Assembly: GCF_003122365.1 (NCBI RefSeq)
Contig: NZ_CP029254.1
Span: 5,954,001-6,018,000 of the forward strand
DNA length: 64,000 bases
Source: Streptomyces spongiicola
Lineage (GTDB): Bacteria > Actinomycetota > Actinomycetes > Streptomycetales > Streptomycetaceae
Direction of reading: 5' to 3'
The position numbers and the translations under genes were made by a program. How positions within the stretch are numbered: position 1 is the first letter of the stretch; each line of letters opens with the position of its first letter. Positions 16,853 through 25,425 of this stretch are shown here, in pieces. Under the pieces are notes generated by a model, which saw only the letters and a program-made list of their open reading frames with translations, made no database searches and was not told the DNA's origin.

Positions 16853-18868
16853 GTGACGCAGCCGCGCGTAGCGCGTCGTTCAGATGTGGCGGTGGGCGAC
16901 GGGTGGGAGCTGCTTACCCGTATCAGGGGACCACGTGACCTGGACCGGCTCAGTCCGGAGGAACTCGACGGGCTGGCCGCGGAGATCCGCGGCTTCCTGG
17001 TGGACGCCGTCTCCAAGACCGGCGGCCACCTCGGCCCCAACCTCGGCGTGGTCGAGCTGACCATCGCCCTGCACCGGGTCTTCGACTCGCCGAAGGACAG
17101 GGTCCTCTTCGACACCGGCCACCAGAGCTACGTGCACAAGCTGCTCACCGGCCGGCAGGACTTCTCCAGGCTCCGGGCCAGGGGCGGCCTGTCCGGCTAC
17201 CCCTCACGCGCCGAGTCCGAGCACGACGTCATCGAGAACTCCCACGCCTCGACCGTCCTCGGCTGGGCGGACGGCCTGGCCAAGGCCAACGAGGTGCTGG
17301 GGAAGGACGACCACGTCGTCGCCGTCATCGGTGACGGCGCCCTCACCGGCGGCATGGCCTGGGAGGCGCTGAACAACATCGCCGACGCCAAGGACCGCCC
17401 GCTCGTCATCGTCGTCAACGACAACGAGCGCTCCTACGCCCCCACCATCGGCGGCCTCGCCAACCACCTGGCCACCCTGCGCACCACCGACGGCTACGAG
17501 CGCTTCCTCGCCCGCGGCAAGGACATCCTGGAGCGCACCCCCGTCGTCGGCAGGCCCCTCTACGAGACCCTGCACGGCGCCAAGAAGGGCCTGAAGGACT
17601 TCATCGCCCCGCAGGGCATGTTCGAGGACCTCGGCCTGAAGTACGTCGGCCCCATCGACGGCCACGACATCGAGGCCATGGAGTCCGCGCTGACCCGCGC
17701 CAAGCGGTTCGGCGGTCCGGTCATCGTCCACTGCCTCACCGAGAAGGGCCGCGGCTACCAGCACGCGGAGCAGGACGAGGCCGACCGCTTCCACGGCATC
17801 GGCCCGATCCACCCCGACACCGGTCTGCCGGTGAAGACCGCCGCGGCCAGCTGGACCTCCGTCTTCGGCGACGAGATGGTCAAGCTGGGCCGGGAGCGCG
17901 AGGACGTCGTCGCCATCACCGCGGCGATGCTCCAGCCCGTCGGCCTGAAGAAGTTCGCCGAGACCTTCCCCGAGCGCGTGTTCGACGTCGGTATCGCCGA
18001 GCAGCACGCGGCGACCTCGGCGGCCGGACTCGCCACCGGCGGACTCCACCCGGTGTTCGCCGTCTACGCCACGTTCCTCAACCGCGCCTTCGACCAGGTG
18101 CTGATGGACGTCGCCCTGCACGGGTGCGGAGTCACCTTCGTACTGGACCGGGCCGGTGTCACCGGCGACGACGGCGCCTCCCACAACGGCATGTGGGACA
18201 TGTCGATCCTCCAGGTCGTCCCCACCCTGCGGATGGCCGCACCACGCGACGCCGAGCAGCTGCGCGCCCAGCTCCGCGAGGCCGTCCAGGTCGACGACGC
18301 GCCCACCGTGGTCCGCTACTCCAAGGGCGTGGTCGGCCCCGCCGTCCCGGCCGTCCGCCGCGTCGGCGGCATGGACGTCCTGCGGGAGCCCGGCACCGTC
18401 CCCGACGGCCCCCCGGGCATGTCGGGCATGGGAGGCACCCCCGGACCCGACGTCCTCCTCGTCTCGGTCGGCGCGCTCGCGCCGATGTGCCTGGAGATCG
18501 CCGGCCTCCTCGACAAGCAGGGCATCTCCACCACCGTCGTCGACCCCCGCTGGGTCAAGCCGGTCGACGAGGCCCTCCCCGCGCTCGCCGCCGAGCACCG
18601 CGTCGTCGTCACCGTCGAGGACAACGGCCGCGTCGGCGGGGTCGGCTCCGCCGTCGCCCAGGCGCTGCGCGACGCCGGGGTCGACCTGCCGCTGCGCGAC
18701 TTCGGCATCCCGCCGCGCTTCCTCGACCACGCCTCCCGCAAGGAGGTCATGGCCGAGATCGGGCTGACCGCGCCGGACATCGCCCGCCAGGTCACCGGCC
18801 TCGTCGCCAAGTTGGACGGCCGCCTCGACGACGAGCCCAGCAGGGCCGCCGCGCCCGCACGGGACTGA
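16853..18868 (+). CDS. dxs: 1-deoxy-D-xylulose-5-phosphate synthase
   Basis: A 671-residue thiamine diphosphate enzyme catalysing the first step of the MEP isoprenoid pathway (pyruvate plus glyceraldehyde 3-phosphate). Visible landmarks are the substrate His in DTGHQSYVHKLL, the ThDP/Mg motif GDGALTGGMAWEALNN, the transketolase-like catalytic Glu in GIAEQHAATSAAGLA, and the C-terminal domain EDNGRVGGVGSAVAQ. A short Gly/Pro/Met-rich insertion (PPGMSGMGGTPGP) near residue 525 is not usual. GTG 16853 follows AAGGAGG. Next to xylFGH in Streptomyces, this is the locus of one of two dxs copies in some species. Confidence 0.95.
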   Translation: MTQPRVARRSDVAVGDGWELLTRIRGPRDLDRLSPEELDGLAAEIRGFLVDAVSKTGGHLGPNLGVVELTIALHRVFDSPKDRVLFDTGHQSYVHKLLTGRQDFSRLRARGGLSGYPSRAESEHDVIENSHASTVLGWADGLAKANEVLGKDDHVVAVIGDGALTGGMAWEALNNIADAKDRPLVIVVNDNERSYAPTIGGLANHLATLRTTDGYERFLARGKDILERTPVVGRPLYETLHGAKKGLKDFIAPQGMFEDLGLKYVGPIDGHDIEAMESALTRAKRFGGPVIVHCLTEKGRGYQHAEQDEADRFHGIGPIHPDTGLPVKTAAASWTSVFGDEMVKLGREREDVVAITAAMLQPVGLKKFAETFPERVFDVGIAEQHAATSAAGLATGGLHPVFAVYATFLNRAFDQVLMDVALHGCGVTFVLDRAGVTGDDGASHNGMWDMSILQVVPTLRMAAPRDAEQLRAQLREAVQVDDAPTVVRYSKGVVGPAVPAVRRVGGMDVLREPGTVPDGPPGMSGMGGTPGPDVLLVSVGALAPMCLEIAGLLDKQGISTTVVDPRWVKPVDEALPALAAEHRVVVTVEDNGRVGGVGSAVAQALRDAGVDLPLRDFGIPPRFLDHASRKEVMAEIGLTAPDIARQVTGLVAKLDGRLDDEPSRAAAPARD

Positions 18869-18906
18869 TCCTCGCGCCGTCCGGCGCACCCACCGGCAGA
18901 GAGATT

Positions 18907-18948
18907 GGACCGGTCGGAGTACCCAGGGAGGTATCCGGCCGGTCCTTT
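18907..18948 (+). terminator. terminator after dxs
   Basis: GGACCGGTCGG (18907-18917) pairs with 18935-18945 with one G-U pair, followed by TTT. Confidence 0.7.
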
Positions 18949-19032
18949 CGTGTGAAACGCCCTCCGTGGGCGGGCGACGCACTGCACCCCTCTCGATCAT
19001 GGGTTGACGGCCATGGGTACGGAGGTACGCCG

Positions 19033-20544
19033 GTGAGCACACAGCAGCAGCCCCCCAGGAGTACCGGAGCGTTCCGGACCAAGACGGTCGAGCAGTCGAT
19101 CCGGGACACGGAGGAGCCGGAGCACGCGCTCAGGAAGTCGCTCTCCGCCTGGGACCTGACCGTCTTCGGTGTCGGCGTCATCATCGGCACCGGCATCTTC
19201 GTGCTGACGGGCATCGCCGCCAGGGAGAACGCCGGCCCCGCCACCGCCCTGTCCTTCGTCGCCGCCGGCATCGTCTGCGCCCTCGCGGCGCTCTGCTACG
19301 CCGAGTTCGCCTCCACCGTGCCGGTGGCCGGCTCGGCGTACACCTTCTCCTACGCCTCGATCGGGGAACTCCCCGCCTGGATCATCGGCTGGGACCTGGT
19401 CCTCGAGTTCGCCCTCGGCACGGCGGTGGTGGCGGTCGGCTGGTCCGGATACGTACGCGCCCTCCTGGAGACCAACCTCGGCGTGACGATGCCGACGGCG
19501 CTCTCCGGGCCCGACGCGGGGGGCCACTTCGACCTGCTGGCCTTCCTGCTCATCCTGGCGCTCACCGCCGTACTCGTCATCGGCATGAAGCTGTCCGCCC
19601 GCATCACCGCGATCGTCGTCGCGATCAAGGTCACCGTGGTGCTGCTGGTCATCGTCGCGGGCGCCTTCTTCATCAAGGCGGAGAACTACACCCCCTTCAT
19701 CCCCCCGGCACAGCCGCAGGAGACCGGCAGCGGCCTCTCGGCGCCGCTGGTCCAGCTGCTGTTCGGCTACGAGCCCACCAACTTCGGCGTCATGGGCATC
19801 TTCACCGCCGCCTCCATCGTCTTCTTCGCCTTCATCGGCTTCGACGTCGTCGCCACCGCCGCCGAGGAGACCAGGAACCCCCAGCGCGACATGCCCCGCG
19901 GAATCCTCGGCTCCCTGCTCATCTGCACCCTGCTGTACGTGGCCGTGACCCTCGTCGTCACCGGCATGCAGCGCTACACGGAGATGTCGGCGACCGCCCC
20001 GCTCGCCGACGCGTTCAAGGCCGTCGGCCAGCCCTTCTTCGCCGGCGCCATCAGCCTCGGCGCGGCCGTCGGACTCATCACCGTCTGCATGATCCTGCTG
20101 CTGGGCCAGACCAGGGTGTTCTTCGCCATGAGCCGCGACGGACTGCTGCCGCGCTTCTTCTCCATCACCCACCCGACGTTCCGCACACCCCACCGCGCGA
20201 CCATCGTGCTCGGCGTGGTCATCGCCGTCATCGCGGGCTTCACCAGCCTCCAGGCGCTCGCCGCGCTGGTGAACATCGGCACACTCTTCGCCTTCGTCAT
20301 CGTGGCGCTCGGCGTCATCGTCCTCCGCAACACCCGGCCCGACCTGCACCGCGCGTTCCGCACCCCCTGGGTACCGGTACTGCCCGCCCTGTCCATCGCC
20401 GCGTCCCTCTGGCTGATGCTGAACCTCCCCGCCGAGACCTGGCTGCGGTTCGCCGTCTGGATGGCGCTGGGCGTGGTCGTCTACTACCTCTACGGCCGCT
20501 CCCACAGCCGCCTCGGCAAACTGGGCAGGGGCGCCGATTTCTAG
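19033..20544 (+). CDS. APC-family amino acid permease
   Basis: A 503-residue membrane transporter of the cationic/general amino acid (APC) group with 12 or more helices. The first helix carries the hallmark VFGVGVIIGTGIFVLTG, and the consensus FIGFDVVATAAEETRNPQRDMPRGI marks the CAT/YhdG-like branch. The hydrophilic N-terminal ~40 residues (KTVEQSIRDTEEPEHALRK) are also typical. GTG 19033 has GGAGG ending eight bases upstream; longer in-frame translation runs into dxs sequence in another frame and is not credible. Substrate is not predictable. Confidence 0.88.
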   Translation: MSTQQQPPRSTGAFRTKTVEQSIRDTEEPEHALRKSLSAWDLTVFGVGVIIGTGIFVLTGIAARENAGPATALSFVAAGIVCALAALCYAEFASTVPVAGSAYTFSYASIGELPAWIIGWDLVLEFALGTAVVAVGWSGYVRALLETNLGVTMPTALSGPDAGGHFDLLAFLLILALTAVLVIGMKLSARITAIVVAIKVTVVLLVIVAGAFFIKAENYTPFIPPAQPQETGSGLSAPLVQLLFGYEPTNFGVMGIFTAASIVFFAFIGFDVVATAAEETRNPQRDMPRGILGSLLICTLLYVAVTLVVTGMQRYTEMSATAPLADAFKAVGQPFFAGAISLGAAVGLITVCMILLLGQTRVFFAMSRDGLLPRFFSITHPTFRTPHRATIVLGVVIAVIAGFTSLQALAALVNIGTLFAFVIVALGVIVLRNTRPDLHRAFRTPWVPVLPALSIAASLWLMLNLPAETWLRFAVWMALGVVVYYLYGRSHSRLGKLGRGADF

Positions 20545-20830
20545 CCGGTGCCGCGTCAGGCGGCGTTCGCCCCGTCGCGACGCCCGGCACGGCGACTCGC
20601 AGCGCCGCCGAACCAACCGGGTAGGCCTGCTGCGAGGCCGATCCGGCGCCCTGTGATCCGGCGCCCTGTGATCCGCCGCACCGGACGCCGCTCCGCGCCG
20701 CTGCCGACGGGCGGACCCTGATTGACGCGGCACCAGCTCGTCCCGGAACCTTCCGCCCTCTAACGGCTGATTCCGGGTCGTACCGGGCTGTTCCCTATCG
20801 TTGGGTCCTACTGCCGCTCGTTCCGGCTCT

Positions 20831-20940
20831 CGTTCCGGCTCGTTCCGTGTTGTTCTGTGTTGTTCTGTGTTGTTCTGTGTTGTTCTGTGTTATTCTGCGT
20901 TGTTCTGCGTTGTTACGTTTTATTCCAGGCTATTCCGGGT
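20831..20940. repeat. T-rich decamer array, eleven units
   Basis: Eleven consecutive 10-base units of the form TGTTCTGTGT (four identical at 20851-20890; flanking units diverge, such as CGTTCCGTGT and TATTCCGGGT). It is one of the lowest-GC tracts in the window. Confidence 0.9.
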
Positions 20941-21230
20941 CGGTCCGGCTCCGCTCCCCGCGGCCCGGCGACCGGCGGGCACGCGGCCCCGGCGGCCGGT
21001 CCGCCACCACCCCACACGGCCCCGCACGCCCCCGTGACGGGACATGGGGAGCCGAAGAGTGTGCGCGCACTTCCGTCGGAGCCGCCGCAGTTGCCGCAGC
21101 CATCGAGCTGCGCCCTCACACCCGCGACATCCCTCCGCACACGAGCCGGCCCGCGCCCGCGGACGGCCCCGCCCTGCCTCGGCGGCGCTGACGGGCGGCG
21201 CTGACGGGCGGCGGCTCCCGGCGGCGGGCG

Positions 21231-21270
21231 CCAACGGGCGCCAACGGGCGATGACGGGCGATGACGGGCG
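21231..21270. repeat. decamer repeats CCAACGGGCG and ATGACGGGCG
   Basis: Two copies of CCAACGGGCG followed by two of ATGACGGGCG, sharing ACGGGCG. They lie within 60 bases of the stop of the leftward NYN gene. Confidence 0.85.
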
Positions 21271-21286
21271 GACGCCGCTGACCGGG

Positions 21287-21658
21287 TCAGCGGCGGCGGA
21301 CCGCACGCGGCCCCACGAACCCCGCACCCAGGGCCGCCACCCGCTCCCGCAGCCCCCGGTCGGCGGTGACCACGACAGCGGAACGGCCCGCGTTCTCCCG
21401 GACCAGCTCCACGATACGGTCGTCACCGCTTCCGGGGGCCTCCTCGACGCGTACGCCCGGGACCGCCCGGACCCCCCTCGCCCGGCCCTCGACGACCAGC
21501 ACCACCTCGACCGGACCGGGGTGTCCGGGGATACCCTCCTCGGCGAGCGGAACCAGTCCGTCGCGCAACCGCTCGGCCGCGCCCCGGCGGTCACGCCACC
21601 AGCCGTCCGGTACCGAACCGACCACGTTCGCGCCATCGACGACAAGGAGGAGGACCAT
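21287..21658 (-). CDS. NYN/PIN-like domain protein (YacP-like)
   Basis: A 123-residue protein with the compact PIN-like fold of the NYN/YacP group: LLLVVDGANVVGSV at the start (first acidic residue), VVLVVEGRARGV in the middle, and GDDRIVELVRENAGRSAVVVTADRGLRERV near the end (second and third acidic sites). In this group these Asp residues bind metal for RNA cleavage; the bacillary homologue is a ribosome-associated RNase. Streptomyces versions are often labelled NTP pyrophosphohydrolase, for which the sequence gives no support. It ends near the decamer repeats and is divergent from the next gene. Confidence 0.7.
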   Translation of the reverse strand: MVLLLVVDGANVVGSVPDGWWRDRRGAAERLRDGLVPLAEEGIPGHPGPVEVVLVVEGRARGVRAVPGVRVEEAPGSGDDRIVELVRENAGRSAVVVTADRGLRERVAALGAGFVGPRAVRRR

Positions 21659-21773
21659 GGCGGAAGCGTGCCACAGGACCGCTCCGCGGCCGGGCGAACC
21701 GGGGATTCACCGGGTGTTATCGTCACGTGAATCACGCGGTTGCAAGGCGCTCGGGGAAGGTGGGCAACAGGCC

Positions 21774-22940
21774 ATGTCATTGCGGTCTGCGCGGAGGTCG
21801 AAGCGTCGGATGGACACCGCCCCCGCACCCGTGGGCGCCGAAGGCAGGCAGCACCGGGCGTCCCGGGCGTCCGCCTCCCTGCCCGCCGACCCCTCGCTCC
21901 CGCCGACCGCCGGCTGGCTGCTGCGAGGCAGGGACGGACGGCTGTCCGCGTACACACCGGCCGCCGACGGCGTTCTGCGCTGGACCGAGAAGCGGCCGGG
22001 CGGTCCCGGATGGACCGGCCCCGAGCTGTTCCCCGCCCCTGGCGTCCTGCCCTATCTGGCCATCGCCCAGGGTGCGGACGGCTATGTGCAGCTGGTCGGG
22101 CTGCGGCGCACCCCGGTCGCCGGCGGCGAACTCGCCACGGACGTGGTGCAGGCCATCCAGTACCAGTCCGGACGCCCGTTGCGCGACTGGTACGCCCTCG
22201 GGACCCCGTACGCCCGGGACCGGGCCCTCGCGGCGACCATAGGGCTCCCCGCGGCCGTCGTGGACGCGGAGGGCTCCCTCCACGTCTTCGTGCGCAACGC
22301 GGGCGGCGGGGTGTGCGGCCGGGCGCAGGTACCGAACGGCAGATGGAACAAGTGGGCCGACCTCAAGGGCAGCGGGACGCTCGGTCTGCCCGCCGCGGCG
22401 GTCACCGACCGCGGGCTGATGGAGGTCCTCGCCCCGGCGGAGGACTCCGTGCTGCGGTGGGACCAGGAGACCCAGGGCGTGAAGTTCCGGCGCGCCGCCG
22501 ACATCGCGTCCGCCGCCGCCGACGGCTCCGTCAGCTCGGAGCGCACCGGCCGCGAGCGGCTGACCCACTTCTGGCGCGACGCGGCCGCGGGCGCCGTCCA
22601 CGCCTGGCGCGAGGGCATGGCCGCCCCCGCGAAGCTCGGCGGGGAGGGCGGCTCCGGGCCGGTCGCCGTGCTCCGGACACCGGTCGACGGCCAGGACTGC
22701 ACGATCCTCGCGCAGCGCGGTGCCGACGGACGCCCGGCCCTCGCCTCGTACCCGACGGAGAAGGAGTCCGCCGCCCTCGACTGGGCACCCACCGGCGAGC
22801 CCTGCGTGGGCGCCCCGGCCCTCGCCGTCGACGGCACCGGCCTGGTCGTCCTCGCCGCCCTGGGCGCCGACGGCTCCCTGCGCGTGACCCGGCAGAAGTC
22901 CGACTCCGGTCTGGCGATGGAGGCGTGGACGCGGGTGTGA
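21774..22940 (+). CDS. lectin-like repeat protein of unknown function
   Basis: A 388-residue protein without a recognised catalytic motif. After a basic, Ala/Pro-rich N-terminus it shows about six loose repeats in which a Gly-x-x-Gly turn precedes a hydrophobic strand and a Trp or Tyr (WLLRGRDGRLSAYTPAADGV; VLPYLAIAQGADGYVQLVGL; AAVVDAEGSLHVFVRNAGG; LPAAAVTDRGLMEVLAPAED). Such repeats suggest a beta-propeller like the PLL/tachylectin families. No signal peptide is clear, so it may be cytoplasmic. ATG 21774 is the working start; ATG 21810, with GGAGG twelve bases upstream, is an alternative. Its gene ends at a bidirectional hairpin. Confidence 0.6.
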   Translation: MSLRSARRSKRRMDTAPAPVGAEGRQHRASRASASLPADPSLPPTAGWLLRGRDGRLSAYTPAADGVLRWTEKRPGGPGWTGPELFPAPGVLPYLAIAQGADGYVQLVGLRRTPVAGGELATDVVQAIQYQSGRPLRDWYALGTPYARDRALAATIGLPAAVVDAEGSLHVFVRNAGGGVCGRAQVPNGRWNKWADLKGSGTLGLPAAAVTDRGLMEVLAPAEDSVLRWDQETQGVKFRRAADIASAAADGSVSSERTGRERLTHFWRDAAAGAVHAWREGMAAPAKLGGEGGSGPVAVLRTPVDGQDCTILAQRGADGRPALASYPTEKESAALDWAPTGEPCVGAPALAVDGTGLVVLAALGADGSLRVTRQKSDSGLAMEAWTRV

Positions 22941-23003
22941 CGCCGTACGGTGACACGCCCGGGCGTCCCCGGCCCGGCGGGACACCGCGGGCGGGCCGAC
23001 CGC

Positions 23004-23049
23004 ACGTGAACGGGCGGTACGGGATCCCTCCCGTACCGCCCGTTCACGT
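23004..23049. terminator. bidirectional terminator, 21-bp perfect stem
   Basis: Bases 23004-23024 pair perfectly with 23029-23049 around the loop TCCC. It sits between convergent genes ending at 22940 and 23223. Confidence 0.85.
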
Positions 23050-23088
23050 CTTCACGTCCTCACGTCTGACCGCCGAACCACCGGACCA

Positions 23089-23116
23089 CCGGACCACCGG
23101 CCGGCCGGTGGTCCGG
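23089..23116. repeat. 28-bp perfect palindrome
   Basis: CCGGACCACCGG (23089-23100) and its exact complement 23105-23116 surround a self-complementary CCGG. Just upstream the unit CCGGACCAC is repeated. It may be a second terminator for the leftward fadB gene. Confidence 0.75.
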
Positions 23117-23222
23117 TGACTCGGCACCGGCCACCGGCGCATGTCGCAGGCCACCCGCAACCCGCCACCCGCAACACCTCGTACGCGTGGGACGCGGGTC
23201 GCCGGTCAGGCGGGTCGCACGG

Positions 23223-25352
23223 TCACGCGGGGACGCTCGCCACGCCCTGCGCCAGGAACCGCCTGCCGTTGACACGCTCGCTGACGCCCTCGCGGTCCAG
23301 GTACGGCGTGATGCCGCCCAGGTGGAACGGCCAGCCGGCGCCCGTGATCAGGCAGAGGTCGATGTCCTGAGCCTCGGCGACGACGCCCTCCTCCAGCATC
23401 AGCCCGATCTCCTGCGCCACCGCGTCCAGGACGCGGGCGCGGACCTGCTCCTCCGTCAGGACGCTGTCGCCCTGCTTCAGCAGCGCGGCGACCTCGGGGT
23501 CCAGCTCCGGCTTGCCGCTGTCGTAGACGTAGAAGCCGCGCTTGCCGGCCTCGACGACCGCCCTGAGGTTCGGGGACACCGTGAAGCGTTCCGGGAAGGC
23601 GCGGTTCAGCGTCTCGGACACGTGCAGACCGATCGCCGGGCCGACCAGCTCCAGCAGCACCAGCGGCGACATCGGCAGGCCGAGCGGTTCGATCGCCTTC
23701 TCCGCGGTGGCGACCGGGGTGCCCTCGTCGATGACGTTCTGGATCTCGCCCATGAAGCGGGTCAGGATCCGGTTCACCACGAACGCCGGTGCGTCCTTGG
23801 TGAGCACCGCGGTCTTCCTCAGCTTCTTGGCGACGGCGAAGGCCGTGGCCAGGGAGGCGTCGTCGGTCTGCTCGCCCCGGACGATCTCCAGCAGCGGGAG
23901 CACGGCGACCGGGTTGAAGAAGTGGAAGCCGACCACGCGCTCCGGGTGGCGGAGCTTCGATGCCATCTCCGACACCGACAGCGAGGAGGTGTTGGTGGCG
24001 AAGATCGCGTGCGCCGGGGCGACGGCCTCGACCTCGGCGAACACCTTCTGCTTGACCGTCATCTCCTCGAAGACGGCCTCGATGACGAAGTCCGCGTCCG
24101 CGAAGCCCTCGGCCTTGTCCAGGACACCGCTCACCAGCGCCTTGAGGCGGTTGGCCTTGTCCTGGTTGATGCGGCCCTTGCCCAGCAGCTTCTCGATCTC
24201 GGCGTGGACGTAGCCCACGCCCTTGTCGACGCGCTCCTGGTCGATGTCGGTGAGGACCACCGGCACCTCCAGGCGGCGCAGGAACAGCAGCGCCAGCTGG
24301 GAGGCCATCAGTCCGGCGCCGACGACACCGACCTTGGTGACCGGGCGGGCAAGCGACTTGTCCGGCGCGCCGGCGGGGCGCTTGCCGCGCTTCTGCACCA
24401 GGTTGAACGCGTAGATGCCGGACCGCAGTTCGCCGCCCATGATGAGGTCGGCCAGCGCGGTGTCCTCGGCGTCGAAGCCCTTCTGCAGGTCGCCGTCCTT
24501 GGCGGCCTCGATGATGTCGAGGGCCCGGTAGGCGGCCGGGGCGGCGCCGTGCACCTTGGAGTCGGCGATGAACCGGCCCCTGGCGACGGCCTGGTCCCAG
24601 GCCTCGCCGCGGTCGATCTCGGGGCGCTCCACCACGATCTCGCCCTTGAGGACGGACGCCGTCCAGATCAGCGACTGCTCCAGGAAGTCCGCGCCCTCGA
24701 AGATCGCGTCGGCGATGCCCAGCTCGTGCACCTGGACGCCCTTGAGCTGCTTGTTCTGGTTGAGCGAGTTCTCGATGATCACCGAGACGGCGCGGTCGGC
24801 CCCGATCAGGTTCGGCAGGATCGCGCAGCCGCCCCAGCCGGGCACCAGTCCGAGGAACACCTCGGGCAGCGAGAAGGCCGGCAGGGCCGACGAGACCGTG
24901 CGGTACGAGCAGTGCAGACCGACCTCGACACCGCCGCCCATCGCCGCGCCGTTGTAGTACGCGAACGTCGGCACGCCCAGCGAGGAGAGCCGCTTGAAGA
25001 CGTCGTGGCCGCCCTTGCCGATGGCCAGCGCGTCCTCGTGCCGCTTGAGCAGCTCCACACCCTTGAGGTCGGCTCCGACGGCGAAGATGAACGGCTTGCC
25101 GGTGATTCCGGCGCCGACCACGGCGCCCTCCGACGCCTCCTTCTCGACCTGGTCGATCGCGGCGTTGAGGTTGGCCAGCGACTGCGGGCCGAACGTCGTC
25201 GGCTTGGTGTGGTCCAGGCCGTTGTCCAGCGTGATGAGGGCGAACCTGCCCGCGCCGCCGGGGAGGTCGAGGTGGCGTACGTGCGCCTGGGTGACGACCT
25301 CGTCCGGGAACAGCTCGGCCGCGCCCTTCAGCAGCTCAGCGGTGGTGCTCAT
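23223..25352 (-). CDS. fadB: 3-hydroxyacyl-CoA dehydrogenase / enoyl-CoA hydratase (fatty-acid oxidation complex alpha)
   Basis: A 709-residue multifunctional beta-oxidation protein. The N-terminal half is a crotonase/enoyl-CoA hydratase (FAVGADLKGVELL oxyanion region; YNGAAMGGGVEVGLHCSYR). From residue ~330 comes the NAD-binding dehydrogenase (VGVVGAGLMASQLALLFLRR; ATNTSSLSVSEMA; VVGFHFFNPVAVLPLLEIV), then the C-terminal helical domain (NRILTRFMGEIQNVIDEG). The start at 25352 has GAGG upstream and opens with STTAELLKG; an upstream in-frame ATG lacks a site. It follows fadA in one operon, 73 bases apart, and the two products form the complex that shortens acyl-CoA. Confidence 0.93.
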   Translation of the reverse strand: MSTTAELLKGAAELFPDEVVTQAHVRHLDLPGGAGRFALITLDNGLDHTKPTTFGPQSLANLNAAIDQVEKEASEGAVVGAGITGKPFIFAVGADLKGVELLKRHEDALAIGKGGHDVFKRLSSLGVPTFAYYNGAAMGGGVEVGLHCSYRTVSSALPAFSLPEVFLGLVPGWGGCAILPNLIGADRAVSVIIENSLNQNKQLKGVQVHELGIADAIFEGADFLEQSLIWTASVLKGEIVVERPEIDRGEAWDQAVARGRFIADSKVHGAAPAAYRALDIIEAAKDGDLQKGFDAEDTALADLIMGGELRSGIYAFNLVQKRGKRPAGAPDKSLARPVTKVGVVGAGLMASQLALLFLRRLEVPVVLTDIDQERVDKGVGYVHAEIEKLLGKGRINQDKANRLKALVSGVLDKAEGFADADFVIEAVFEEMTVKQKVFAEVEAVAPAHAIFATNTSSLSVSEMASKLRHPERVVGFHFFNPVAVLPLLEIVRGEQTDDASLATAFAVAKKLRKTAVLTKDAPAFVVNRILTRFMGEIQNVIDEGTPVATAEKAIEPLGLPMSPLVLLELVGPAIGLHVSETLNRAFPERFTVSPNLRAVVEAGKRGFYVYDSGKPELDPEVAALLKQGDSVLTEEQVRARVLDAVAQEIGLMLEEGVVAEAQDIDLCLITGAGWPFHLGGITPYLDREGVSERVNGRRFLAQGVASVPA

Positions 25353-25425
25353 GCCGCAACCTCGCTTCGCTCGGTGGGGCGTTCGCACATACTGCACCTC
25401 TCCGTGGTTCGCTCGCTGCGCTCGC

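Larger units (their letters stand above)
20545..21286. other. gene-free stretch with decamer repeats
   Basis: No gene is supported between the permease and the convergent NYN protein. The stretch contains a 15-bp duplication (ATCCGGCGCCCTGTG) near 20640-20670, the T-rich decamer array at 20831-20940, and GC-rich decamers at 21231-21270. Cys/Leu/Val-rich frames here are products of the array. Confidence 0.65.

Noticed and set aside
20847..21204. Cys/Leu/Val/Phe-rich small membrane-like proteins
   Set aside because: Periodic peptides encoded by the decamer array in two frames; no ribosome site.
21287..21658. Common label NTP pyrophosphohydrolase
   Set aside because: No Nudix or MazG motif; acidic residues fit a NYN/PIN fold.
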